From: JOPF136 sp035272605 | Lineage (GTDB): Bacteria; Acidobacteriota; Terriglobia; Acidiferrales; UBA7541 | DNA length: 28,259 nucleotides | NCBI GenBank assembly: GCA_035272605.1 | Contig: DATEQM010000027.1 | Coordinates: 1 to 28,259 of the forward strand | Reading direction: 5' to 3' | Part shown: positions 15,947 to 24,060 of the stretch, in pieces | Position numbering within the stretch: the stretch's first letter is position 1 | Layout of the letters: the number at the start of each line of letters is the position of its first letter | Notes under the pieces: generated by a model | What the model was told of the DNA's origin: nothing | Databases searched by the model: none | What the model saw: the letters and a program-made list of their open reading frames with translations, nothing else | Translations under genes and position numbers: made by a program

Positions 15947-18900
15947 ATGGCTCCGCACTCCCTCGTTGTAGATGGAAACGAAGCTGCCGCCTGGGTGGCC
16001 TACCGTTTGAACGAGGTCGTCGCCATTTATCCCATTACGCCTGCATCTCCCATGGGGGAGTGGGCCGATCAGTGGATGTCGGAAGGAATACCAAACGTCT
16101 GGGGCAGCGTGCCCCGGGTGATCGAGCTGCAATCCGAGGGCGGCGCCGCGGGCGCGTTGCACGGTGCGGTGCAGGCGGGCGCCCTGGGAACGACGTTTAC
16201 CGCGTCGCAGGGGTTGCTCCTGATGATCCCCAACATGTACAAAATCGCGGGGGAGCTGACCCCAGCGGTAATCCATGTGGCGGCGCGTTCGATAGCCACG
16301 CACGCGCTGTCCATCTTCGGGGACCACAGCGACGTGATGGCCGCGCGGCAGACGGGGTTTGCGCTGCTGGCATCCAACTCCGTGCAGGAGGCGGCGGATT
16401 TTGCGCTGATCGCGCAGGCCGCGACGCTGGCCTCGCGCATACCATTCCTCCACTTTTTCGATGGGTTCCGGACGTCGCACGAGATCAACCGGATTTCCGG
16501 CCTTACGGACGATGATCTGCGCGCCATGCTGGATGAAACGAGCGTGCGGCGCCAGCGGGAACGTGCGCTTTCTCCCGACCATCCCGTGTTGCGCGGCTCG
16601 GCGCAGAACCCGGATGTCTTCTTCCAGTCGCGCGAGGCATGCAATCCTTACTACCGCGCCTGCCCGACGATTGTGCAGGAGGTGATGGACCGTTTCGCCG
16701 CGCGGGTGGGCCGGCAGTACGGCCTGTTCGACTATGTGGGAGCGCCGGACGCGGATCGAGTGGTGGTTTTGATGGGGTCCGGGGCAGGAGCGGCGGAAGA
16801 GACGGTAGAGGCATTGCTCGCGCGGGGAGAAAAGGTGGGCGTGCTGAAAGTTCGGCTGTATCGCCCCTTCGCCGTCGATTCGTTCGTGGCCGCGCTGCCG
16901 CCCACGGTAAGGGCCATCGCGGTGCTGGACCGCACCAAGGAGCCGGGCGCCGTTGGCGAGCCGCTGTACGTGGACGTGGTGACCGCGCTGGCCGAGGCCG
17001 CGGTGGAAGGCCTGCGGAAGCCCGCGGTTACGCCACGGGTGATTGGCGGGCGCTACGGCCTCTCCTCCAAAGAATTTACGCCGGCCATGGCGCTGGGCGT
17101 GTTCGAGGAATTAAAGAAATCGTCGCCGCTGAATCATTTCACCATCGGGATCCACGACGACGTGACGCACACGAGCCTGGCATTCAATCCGGAGTTTTCC
17201 ACGGAAAATGCGCGGACGGTGCGCGCAGTGTTCTACGGCCTAGGGTCCGACGGCACCGTGGGGGCGACGAAGAACTCTGTGAAAATCATCGGGACGGACA
17301 CGCCGAACCACGTGCAGGGCTACTTTGTCTACGACTCGAAGAAGGCCGGGTCGGTCACCGTCTCCCACCTGCGCTTCGGCCCCGCTGCCATTCGATCCAC
17401 CTATCTGATCCAACAGGCCAGCTTCGTGGGCTGTCACCAGCCTGAATTCCTGGAGCGCACGGACGTTCTGGAGAGCGCGGCGCCTGGAGCGGTGTTCCTG
17501 CTCAACTCGCCGTTCGGTCCGGACGAGGTGTGGGCTCATGTGCCGCGCAAGGTGCAGCAGCAAATCATCGAGAAGAAGCTGCGTTTCTTCGTGGTTGACG
17601 CGTATCGCGTGGCGCGCGAGACGGGCATGGGCTCGCGGGTGAACACCATCCTGCAGACGTGCTTCTTCGCCATCAGCGGCGTACTGCCGCGCGAGGAGGC
17701 CATCGCCGAGATCAAGAAGACCATCCAGCAGACCTACGGAAAGCGCGGGGAGGCAGTGGTGCAGAAGAACTGGGCGGCGGTGGACCAGGCGCTCGCGAAA
17801 CTCCACGAGGTGAGCGTCCCCGGCAGCGTTACCGCAACCTTCGACGTGCTCCCACCGGTTCCCGCGGCGGCGCCGGCGTTCGTGCGCGACGTGCTGGGCA
17901 CGATGATTTCCGGCCGCGGCGATTCGCTTCCAGTGAGCGCCATGCCGGTGGACGGTACCTTTCCGACGGGCACGGCGCAATGGGAGAAGCGGAACATCGC
18001 GCAGGAGATTCCCGTGTGGGACGAGGAGCTGTGCATCCAGTGCGGGAAATGCGTGCTGGTGTGCCCGCACGCGGTGATCCGCGCGAAGATCTACGATTCC
18101 TCGGACCTGGCCGGCGCCCCGAGCACGTTCAAATCCAGCAAGCCGCGGTGGCGCGGCCTGGAGGCGCTGCGCTACACCTTGCAGGTGGCTCCGGAGGACT
18201 GCACCGGGTGCAGCCTGTGCGTGGAAATCTGTCCGGCAAAGAGTAAGAGCGAAGCGAAGCACAAAGCCATCAACATGCAGCCGCAGGCGGCCCTGCGCGA
18301 GCCGGAAAGCCACAACTGGGACTTTTTCCTGGGGCTGCCGGAGTTCGACCGTGGGCGGCTGGCGCACCACTTGGTCAAGGATGTGCAAATCCTGGAGCCG
18401 ATGTTCGAATTCTCGGGAGCCTGCGCGGGCTGCGGAGAGACGCCGTACATCAAACTGCTGACGCAATTGTTCGGAGACCGGGCCATCATTGCCAACGCCA
18501 CGGGCTGCTCGTCGATCTACGGCGGGAACCTGCCGACCACGCCCTACACGAAAAACCGGGAGGGGCGAGGCCCGGCGTGGTCGAATTCGCTGTTCGAAGA
18601 CAACGCCGAGTTCGGCCTGGGCATGCGCGTGTCGCTCGATAAACAGGCCGAATATGGGCGGGAACTGGTGAAGCGGCTGGCCCCGCAGATCGGCGAGACG
18701 CTGGCGCGCGAACTGCTGGAAGCGGACCAAACCAAAGAAGCCGGAATCGCGGCGCAACGCGCGCGGGTGAAGGAACTCGAGCAGAAGCTGGCCGCGATGA
18801 ATTCCGTGGAAGCGCGGGATCTGGCCGCGGTGGCCGGGGCGCTGGTGCGGAAGAGTGTGTGGATCGTGGGCGGCGACGGTTGGGCGTACGATATCGGCTT

Positions 18901-19570
18901 CGGCGGCCTGGATCACGTGCTGGCTTCCGGGCTCGATGTGAACGTGCTGGTGTTGGACACGGAGGTGTACTCAAACACCGGGGGGCAAATGTCCAAGGCC
19001 ACGCCGCGCGGTGCGGTGGCCAAATTTGCCATGGGCGGAAAGCCGGTGGCGAAAAAGGACCTGGCGCTCGAGGCCATCGCGCATGGCAGCGTCTATGTGG
19101 CGCGGGTGGCCATGGGTTCGAGCGATACGCACACGGTCAAAGCTTTCCTGGAAGCGGAGGCCTACCGAGGCCCCTCGATCCTAGTGGCATACAGCCATTG
19201 CATCGCGCACGGTTACGACATGGTGCACGGCATGGAGCAGCAGAAGAACGCGGTGCTGAGCGGCTACTGGCCGCTCATCCGCTACAACCCGGAGCTGCGG
19301 GCACAGGGGAAGAATCCCTTCCAGCTCGACTCGCGGCCACCCTCGATTCCACTGAAGCAATATGCCTACCAGGAGGCGCGCTACACGATGCTGGCGCGGC
19401 TGCATCCCGAAGAGGCGCGTGATCTGCTGCACAAAGCGGAGGACGATGTGCACCGGATGTGGGACTTGTACCACTACTTTGCGCAGATGCCCGGCGCCAA
19501 GCCTGCGCCCGAAGAGCCGGAGACAGGGGGCGAAGAGCCCGTGGCAGTGGAGGGAGGGGAAGAGTCATGA
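15947..19570 (+). CDS. nifJ: pyruvate:ferredoxin (flavodoxin) oxidoreductase
   Basis: A single-chain 1207-aa enzyme that converts pyruvate and CoA to acetyl-CoA and CO2 while reducing ferredoxin. The start is at ATG 15947, with GAGAGGAGA 6 nt upstream. Domain I opens with 'IYPITPASPMGEW' (Thr31 matches the substrate-site threonine). The two ferredoxin clusters are bound by Cys696/699/702/706 and Cys752/755/758/762. The proximal cluster has Cys826, Cys829, Cys854 and Cys1085. All twelve are offset by a constant amount from the Desulfovibrio africanus enzyme as I remember it (+7 for the ferredoxin domain, +14 for the proximal cluster). The TPP site includes 'DTEVYSNTGGQMSKATP'. Its stop overlaps the next start (ATGA), indicating translational coupling. 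A Crp/Fnr-like site lies upstream. Confidence 0.97.
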   Translation: MAPHSLVVDGNEAAAWVAYRLNEVVAIYPITPASPMGEWADQWMSEGIPNVWGSVPRVIELQSEGGAAGALHGAVQAGALGTTFTASQGLLLMIPNMYKIAGELTPAVIHVAARSIATHALSIFGDHSDVMAARQTGFALLASNSVQEAADFALIAQAATLASRIPFLHFFDGFRTSHEINRISGLTDDDLRAMLDETSVRRQRERALSPDHPVLRGSAQNPDVFFQSREACNPYYRACPTIVQEVMDRFAARVGRQYGLFDYVGAPDADRVVVLMGSGAGAAEETVEALLARGEKVGVLKVRLYRPFAVDSFVAALPPTVRAIAVLDRTKEPGAVGEPLYVDVVTALAEAAVEGLRKPAVTPRVIGGRYGLSSKEFTPAMALGVFEELKKSSPLNHFTIGIHDDVTHTSLAFNPEFSTENARTVRAVFYGLGSDGTVGATKNSVKIIGTDTPNHVQGYFVYDSKKAGSVTVSHLRFGPAAIRSTYLIQQASFVGCHQPEFLERTDVLESAAPGAVFLLNSPFGPDEVWAHVPRKVQQQIIEKKLRFFVVDAYRVARETGMGSRVNTILQTCFFAISGVLPREEAIAEIKKTIQQTYGKRGEAVVQKNWAAVDQALAKLHEVSVPGSVTATFDVLPPVPAAAPAFVRDVLGTMISGRGDSLPVSAMPVDGTFPTGTAQWEKRNIAQEIPVWDEELCIQCGKCVLVCPHAVIRAKIYDSSDLAGAPSTFKSSKPRWRGLEALRYTLQVAPEDCTGCSLCVEICPAKSKSEAKHKAINMQPQAALREPESHNWDFFLGLPEFDRGRLAHHLVKDVQILEPMFEFSGACAGCGETPYIKLLTQLFGDRAIIANATGCSSIYGGNLPTTPYTKNREGRGPAWSNSLFEDNAEFGLGMRVSLDKQAEYGRELVKRLAPQIGETLARELLEADQTKEAGIAAQRARVKELEQKLAAMNSVEARDLAAVAGALVRKSVWIVGGDGWAYDIGFGGLDHVLASGLDVNVLVLDTEVYSNTGGQMSKATPRGAVAKFAMGGKPVAKKDLALEAIAHGSVYVARVAMGSSDTHTVKAFLEAEAYRGPSILVAYSHCIAHGYDMVHGMEQQKNAVLSGYWPLIRYNPELRAQGKNPFQLDSRPPSIPLKQYAYQEARYTMLARLHPEEARDLLHKAEDDVHRMWDLYHYFAQMPGAKPAPEEPETGGEEPVAVEGGEES

Positions 19571-20565
19571 GCGATTTGAAGACAAACTACCTCGGCCTCA
19601 CGCTTGAAAACCCCATCGTCGCTTCGGCGTCTCCGCTTTCCGAATCGGTGGAGCGCATCCGCCAGCTCGAGGACGCGGGCGTTTCCGCGGTGGTGCTGCC
19701 ATCGCTCTTCGAGGAGCAGATCACGCTGGAAGGCCAGGCGCTCGATTCCGACCTGTCGCGCGGCACGGACAGTTTTCCCGAGTCGCTCAGCTATTTCCCG
19801 GACATGACCGATTACAACCTGGGGCCGGAGACCTATCTGGACCTGATCCTGGCAGCGAAGGGAGCAGTGCGCATTCCGGTGATCGCCAGCCTGAACGGCT
19901 CGACGCGCGGCGGCTGGACGCGATATGCGCGGCTGATGGAGCAGGCCGGCGCCAATGCCATCGAGCTGAATATTTACGCACTCCCCACCGATCCCGGGCA
20001 GACCGCGGCGCAGGTGGAACAGCGTTACTGCGAACTGGTAAGCGAGGTCCGCGGAGCCGTGGGCATTCCCCTGGCCGTAAAGCTTTCTCATTTCTTCACC
20101 GCCATCCCGAACCTGGCGAAGTCGCTCGATGCGGCCGGCGCGGATGCGCTGGTGTTTTTCAACCGCTTTTACCAGCCGGATTTCGACATTGAAGCGCTGG
20201 AAGTGGTGCCCAATCTGGTGCTGAGCAATTCGAATGAATTGCTGCTGCGCCTCCACTGGGTGGGAATTGTTTTTGGACACGTGAAGGCGGATTTGGCGGT
20301 GACCGGAGGGGTGCACACGGCGGGCGACGTGCTGAAATCCATGATGGCCGGCGCCCGCGCGGCCATGATGACCTCCGCGCTGCTGCGAAACGGCCTGGGG
20401 CACGTGCGCACGGTGCTGGACGACCTGACGCGCTGGATGGAAGAGCACGAGTACGACTCCATCCGGCAGATGCAGGGCTGCATGAGCCAGCGCTCCAGCC
20501 CGGACCCCGGCGCCTTCGAGCGCGGCAATTACATGAAAGTGCTCAGCTCGTACGTTTTGCGCTGA
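19567..20565 (+). CDS. dihydroorotate dehydrogenase-like flavoprotein coupled to the oxidoreductase
   Basis: A 332-aa TIM-barrel protein of the DHOD fold with FMN-type features: Lys172 in AVKLSHF and the phosphate-binding 'TGGVHTAGD' (246-254). The usual class 1 catalytic loop (N-x-S-C-P-N) is 'ELNIYALPTDP' (133-143) here, with neither Cys nor Ser at the base position. True dihydroorotate oxidation is therefore doubtful. ATG 19567 overlaps the oxidoreductase TGA (ATGA) and has a long purine-rich ribosome site before it. I recall such DHOD-like genes beside nifJ in other bacteria, with role unknown. It may accept or pass electrons linked to the oxidoreductase. No pyr genes are nearby. Confidence 0.88.
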   Translation: MSDLKTNYLGLTLENPIVASASPLSESVERIRQLEDAGVSAVVLPSLFEEQITLEGQALDSDLSRGTDSFPESLSYFPDMTDYNLGPETYLDLILAAKGAVRIPVIASLNGSTRGGWTRYARLMEQAGANAIELNIYALPTDPGQTAAQVEQRYCELVSEVRGAVGIPLAVKLSHFFTAIPNLAKSLDAAGADALVFFNRFYQPDFDIEALEVVPNLVLSNSNELLLRLHWVGIVFGHVKADLAVTGGVHTAGDVLKSMMAGARAAMMTSALLRNGLGHVRTVLDDLTRWMEEHEYDSIRQMQGCMSQRSSPDPGAFERGNYMKVLSSYVLR

Positions 20566-20630
20566 GAAGACCGTCCGATCACCTGATCAAGGAAATTCCC
20601 ATAGCCGCCGCTGAAGGCCGGCAACCCTTC

Positions 20631-20646
20631 GCCCGCGACGGCGGGC
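20631..20646 (+). terminator. hairpin GCCCGC-GACG-GCGGGC after the oxidoreductase operon
   Basis: A perfect 6-bp GC stem with a four-base loop lies 65 bp after the DHOD-like gene stop. There is no T-tract, so it may be a pause or RNA-stabilising structure rather than a full intrinsic terminator. Confidence 0.35.
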
Positions 20647-20666
20647 AGGCGCGGCGAGCTCAGGAC

Positions 20667-20684
20667 CTTCGGGATGCCCATCCT
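20667..20684. repeat. hairpin repeat, copy 2 (CTTCGGGATGCCCATCC)
   Basis: This matches the copy at 13359-13375 in 15 of 17 bases. GGATG pairs with CATCC around CC. The C-to-T and G-to-A differences from copy 1 restore base pairing. It lies in the 209-bp spacer between the DHOD-like gene and the NADH dehydrogenase gene. Confidence 0.55.
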
Positions 20685-20774
20685 TCTTCCGGGAGGCCAG
20701 CGCTACCGATGCCCGGCACAGCGCCGTGTGACTGGGCCAGCGGAAAATCATCCAATCATTGGGAGTGCAAGGGC

Positions 20775-22076
20775 ATGAAGCGCATCGCCATTGTCGGGGC
20801 GGGGTTTGCCGGGCTGCAGGCGGCGTTCGAGCTGGAGCGATTTTTCAGCGGCAGCGAGGGTTACGAAATCGTCTTGATCGGCGAGTTCAATTATTTCCTG
20901 TTCACGCCGCTGCTGCCGCAGGTGGCATCGAGCTACATCAACCCGCGGCACATCGTGCAGCCGGTGCGCGACATCCGCGGGCGGAGGCGTTTCCGCTTTG
21001 TGCGCGATACGGTGGAGGCCGTGGACGTGGAGGGGCACCAACTGCGTCTGGCGAGTGGGCCGCTGGATTACGATTATCTGGTTCTTGCGCCCGGCAGCCG
21101 GACCGATTACTTCGGCATTCCCGGCGCGCGGGAGCACACGCTGGATTACAAAACGCTCGAGGATGCGGTGACGCTCCGCGAGCGGATTTTGGACCTCTGC
21201 GAGCACGCCGACCATTCACCCGATTCCGCGGAGCGCGCCCGCCTGCTGACCGTTGTGGTGGTGGGCGGGGGCTACACTGGGGTGGAACTGATGGCCGAGC
21301 TGCGCGATTTCTTCCACCAATACGTATTGCGCCGATTCCGCGGCATCCGCCGGGAGGACCTGCGGCTCGTGCTGCTGGAGGCGGCACCGGAGATCCTCCG
21401 CAACGTGCATCCATCGCTGGCGCGGCACGCCGTGGAGCGGTTGCGCGCCGGAGGCGTGGAGATTCGCACCGGGGCGAAGGTGACGCGGTGCCTCGTGGAG
21501 GGCATCGAGATCGGCGGAAACGAGTTTATTGCCGCGTACACCGTGGTGTGGACGGCCGGCGTGCGGGCGCACCCGCTGGTGGAAGCGCTGCCAGGGCCGC
21601 ACGACCGCATCGGGCGGGCGGTGGTCAACGAGCATCTCCAGCTCGAAGGCCATCCGGAGGTGTTCGTGGCCGGAGATTCTGCCGCGCCGTCGAATGCGCC
21701 CGATGTGCCACGGATTGCGCCGGTAGCCATCGAGGAAGGCGACCTTGCGGCGCGGAACATCCGGCATCTGGAGCGCGGGGAGAGCCTGGAGCGCTACGTG
21801 TTCGTGGAGCAGGGATCGCTGGTGGCGCTGGGGATGAACTACGCGGTGGTCAACGTATTCGGCATCCGTTTCCGCGGATATCTGGCCTGGCTGTTCTGGA
21901 ATGCGATCCACCTGCTTAAACTTGTGGGTTTCAAAAAGCAGGTGCAGGTGGCACTGGATTGGGCGCTGGCCACCGTGTTTCCGCGCGACGCGGCCAGCGT
22001 TCGGCGCCCGCGCGCCTGCCCATTATGCGAAACGAGCCGCGACGCCGTGCCCCTGGAACGATCCGCGCCTCGGTAG
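20775..22076 (+). CDS. type II NADH dehydrogenase (NDH-2)
   Basis: A 433-aa single-subunit NADH:quinone oxidoreductase that feeds electrons to the quinone pool without pumping protons. The FAD-binding GAGFAG is at residues 8-13, the NADH-binding GGGYTGVE at 164-171 and the second FAD block 'VFVAGDSAA' at 296-304. A C-terminal amphipathic/hydrophobic stretch (about 369-402, WLFWNAIHLLKLVGF) anchors it to the membrane. ATG 20775 is chosen because GGGAG is nearby and the Rossmann motif starts at the usual place; ATG 20709 would add 22 unlike residues. The extreme C-terminus has a CPLC motif of unknown role. The stop codon lies inside the arm of a perfect hairpin. Confidence 0.93.
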   Translation: MKRIAIVGAGFAGLQAAFELERFFSGSEGYEIVLIGEFNYFLFTPLLPQVASSYINPRHIVQPVRDIRGRRRFRFVRDTVEAVDVEGHQLRLASGPLDYDYLVLAPGSRTDYFGIPGAREHTLDYKTLEDAVTLRERILDLCEHADHSPDSAERARLLTVVVVGGGYTGVELMAELRDFFHQYVLRRFRGIRREDLRLVLLEAAPEILRNVHPSLARHAVERLRAGGVEIRTGAKVTRCLVEGIEIGGNEFIAAYTVVWTAGVRAHPLVEALPGPHDRIGRAVVNEHLQLEGHPEVFVAGDSAAPSNAPDVPRIAPVAIEEGDLAARNIRHLERGESLERYVFVEQGSLVALGMNYAVVNVFGIRFRGYLAWLFWNAIHLLKLVGFKKQVQVALDWALATVFPRDAASVRRPRACPLCETSRDAVPLERSAPR

Positions 22077-22094
22077 CTACTGAGCGTAGCTACC
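22072..22094. terminator. perfect 9-bp hairpin between convergent genes (GGTAGCTAC-tgagc-GTAGCTACC)
   Basis: Both arms are perfect complements around a 5-base loop, and each arm contains the self-complementary octamer GTAGCTAC. The NADH dehydrogenase TAG stop is inside the left arm, and the opposite gene ends 3 bp beyond. It probably ends transcription in both directions, although neither side has a T-tract. Confidence 0.5.
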
Positions 22095-22096
22095 AC

Positions 22097-22567
22097 TCAC
22101 CACAAAACGTTGCGGAAATCGGGCATTTTCGGGAGCTGAATTTCCAGCAGGCGGCCTTCGTCCTTCAGCCGGACATGGATGAGGAATGAGGTTCCGACGT
22201 CGCGCAGAATCCAGTCCTCTGACGGCAGGGCTTTGGCGGCTTTGGCGTCACGCGGCATCTCGTAGCCCTTGCCGTTTTTCTCGAATGTGGTTGGATCGTA
22301 TTCGGTGAGAAGGCGGAGCTGCATGTCGATCATCAGATAGCGCGTGCCGAGCTGCACGAGCAGCCGGTGCTCCTTTTTGTCTTTCGCGGCGTGATACACG
22401 GTCCACAGCTTGGCGGGTTTGCTGTCGATGCGGAGAAGGGCGGCCGAGATCGGGCTCCAGAGGACTTTGTCCGGGGCAGGCGCGGCCGCGGGAGCCGCGC
22501 AGCAGAGCAGCAAGCAGAGCGCGAGCGCGAAAGGCAGCGGCGAGAAGGGAATCGGCCGGCGGCGCAT
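22097..22567 (-). CDS. exported protein of unknown function, 156 aa
   Basis: A secreted protein with a signal peptide (hydrophobic 'FALALCLLLCCAAPAAA'; the Cys pair could allow lipidation, but no clear lipobox is seen). The mature part alternates strands and turns ('LLRIDSKPAKLWTVYHAAKD', 'RLLVQLGTRYLMIDMQ', 'DWILRDVGTSFLIHVRLKDE') and I recognise no family. ATG 22567 overlaps the aminotransferase stop (TGATG), so it is co-translated with it; GTG 22570 is an alternative. It ends beside a strong hairpin shared with the convergent NADH dehydrogenase. Confidence 0.75.
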   Translation of the reverse strand: MRRRPIPFSPLPFALALCLLLCCAAPAAAPAPDKVLWSPISAALLRIDSKPAKLWTVYHAAKDKKEHRLLVQLGTRYLMIDMQLRLLTEYDPTTFEKNGKGYEMPRDAKAAKALPSEDWILRDVGTSFLIHVRLKDEGRLLEIQLPKMPDFRNVLW

Positions 22568-23883
22568 CACGAGCGGACTTCCGCAAACGAGCGATCGAGC
22601 AGCCGGACCGCCTCGTCCACGTCGGCCCTGGAGATGTTCAGCATGGGCGACAGGCGGATCACATTGCCGTAGAGGCCGCCCTTTCCGATGAGCAGGCCGT
22701 TCTCCCGGGCGCGTTCCATCACGGCTACCGTCTCCTGCGGAGCGGGCTCCTTAGTCGCGCGGTCTTTGACCAACTCAAGGGCCTGCATCAGGCCCATTCC
22801 GCGGACGTCTCCGATGAGCGCGTGCTTTTCCTTCAGCTCTTCGAGCCTGGCGCGAAAATGGGCGCCGGTAGAGTGCGCGTTTTCGAGCAGATTTTCCTCT
22901 TCGATCACCTGGATGGTGGCGCGGGCGGCCACGGAGGTGACCGGATTGCCGCCGAAGGTGGAAATCGTCATGCCCTGGAAGGAGTTGGCCAGCTCCGGGG
23001 TGGTGATGGTGGCGCCCACGGGTGCGCCATTGGCCAGGCCCTTCGCGCAGGTGATGACGTCCGGCGTCACTTCCCATTGTTCGATGCCGAACCAATGTTT
23101 GCCGGTGCGGCCGAAGCCGGTCTGCACCTCGTCGGAGATGAACAGCGCGCCGTACTGCTTCACGATTTTGAAGACGATCTTGAAATATTCCTTCGGCGGC
23201 GTGATGAACCCGCCGACGCCCTGGATGGGTTCGGCGATAAATGCGGCGGGAGCGCCGTTGGTGGCCGTCTGGATGAGGTTTTCCACGTCGTTCGCGCAGG
23301 CCACCTCGCAGGAGGGGTAGGTGAGACCCAGCGGGCAACGATAGCAATACGGGTTGATGGCATGGGCGATGCCCACGCTGATGATCCCCGCCTTACGATA
23401 CGCGGCGTGCGCCGTGACCCCTTTGGTGAGCTGCGAACTGCCCGAATAGGCCTGGCGGAGCGCCACTACGTCGTAGCTGCCCGTGGCCATCCGCGCCAGC
23501 AGAATGGCGGCCTCGTTGGCTTCCGTGCCGGAATTGGTGAAAAAACTCTGGCGCAACGCCCCGGGAGTGATTTGCGCCAGTTTCTCCGCCAGCGCCACGA
23601 TTGCTTCCGTGGGATAAAGCGTGGAGCAGTGCGAAAGCCTGCCCACCTGCTGCTCGACGCGCGCGGCGACCTTGGGATTCGCGTGGCCCACGGAGATGGT
23701 GAGAATGCCGCCGAAAAAATCGAGGTAGCGCCGGCCTTCGAGGTCCCAGAGGTATTGCATGGAGCCGCGATCGGCCACCAGCGGCTTCGAGTAGTAGTTC
23801 GTCACGCACGGCCACAGGAATTCCTGGTGCTTGCGGATTACTTCCTCGCTGCGGCTGGGGACAACTTCCGTGCGCGGGGTCAT
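22567..23883 (-). CDS. class III aminotransferase, AGXT2-like, with a four-cysteine insert
   Basis: A 438-aa PLP enzyme. Lys281 in TCAKGLANG is the PLP lysine, with NSGTEANEAA (117-126), SDEVQTGFGRTG (250-261) and 'STFGGNPV' as further family blocks. It resembles alanine-glyoxylate (AGXT2) or GABA/beta-alanine aminotransferases. A segment after 'GIAHAINPY' holds Cys180, Cys183, Cys192 and Cys196 (CxxC-x8-CxxxC), which could bind zinc or a small iron-sulfur cluster; this is inference. AAAGG lies about 8 nt before ATG 23883. The stop overlaps the next gene by the TGATG arrangement. The likely role is transamination linking an omega-amino acid or glyoxylate to central metabolism. Confidence 0.92.
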   Translation of the reverse strand: MTPRTEVVPSRSEEVIRKHQEFLWPCVTNYYSKPLVADRGSMQYLWDLEGRRYLDFFGGILTISVGHANPKVAARVEQQVGRLSHCSTLYPTEAIVALAEKLAQITPGALRQSFFTNSGTEANEAAILLARMATGSYDVVALRQAYSGSSQLTKGVTAHAAYRKAGIISVGIAHAINPYCYRCPLGLTYPSCEVACANDVENLIQTATNGAPAAFIAEPIQGVGGFITPPKEYFKIVFKIVKQYGALFISDEVQTGFGRTGKHWFGIEQWEVTPDVITCAKGLANGAPVGATITTPELANSFQGMTISTFGGNPVTSVAARATIQVIEEENLLENAHSTGAHFRARLEELKEKHALIGDVRGMGLMQALELVKDRATKEPAPQETVAVMERARENGLLIGKGGLYGNVIRLSPMLNISRADVDEAVRLLDRSFAEVRS

Positions 23884-23905
23884 GGACCGGGCCTTTCGCC
23901 GGGCG

Positions 23906-23921
23906 GCGCGCCGGGGCGCGC
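23906..23921 (-). repeat. GC palindrome in the aminotransferase leader
   Basis: GCGCGC-CGGG-GCGCGC is a perfect 6-bp stem 23 nt upstream of the aminotransferase ATG, within its likely leader. It does not cover the ribosome site (AAAGG). It may modulate mRNA structure or simply reflect high GC. Confidence 0.3.
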
Positions 23922-24060
23922 TGCGCGATGGATTCCGCGTTTTTCAGTCTAGCGCCGCGGGCAGCGGGCGGCAAGGCATTGCCAGCCGGGCACGCGCGGC
24001 GCAAATATCCGCAGCGCGGCGCGGGCTGTCCATGTACTCTCACGGGAAGGCTGCGCCCAC

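Noticed and set aside
17240..18916. 558-codon open frame antisense to the oxidoreductase
   Set aside because: It is a His/Arg/Leu-rich mirror of a well-supported gene, a common GC-rich artefact, with no recognisable domain.
19567..20565. Assignment of the DHOD-like gene as pyrD
   Set aside because: The catalytic loop motif is missing and the neighbour is nifJ, so a pyrimidine role is not supported.
22822..23952. 376-codon plus-strand frame across the aminotransferase
   Set aside because: It is antisense to a clear PLP enzyme and shows no motif of its own.
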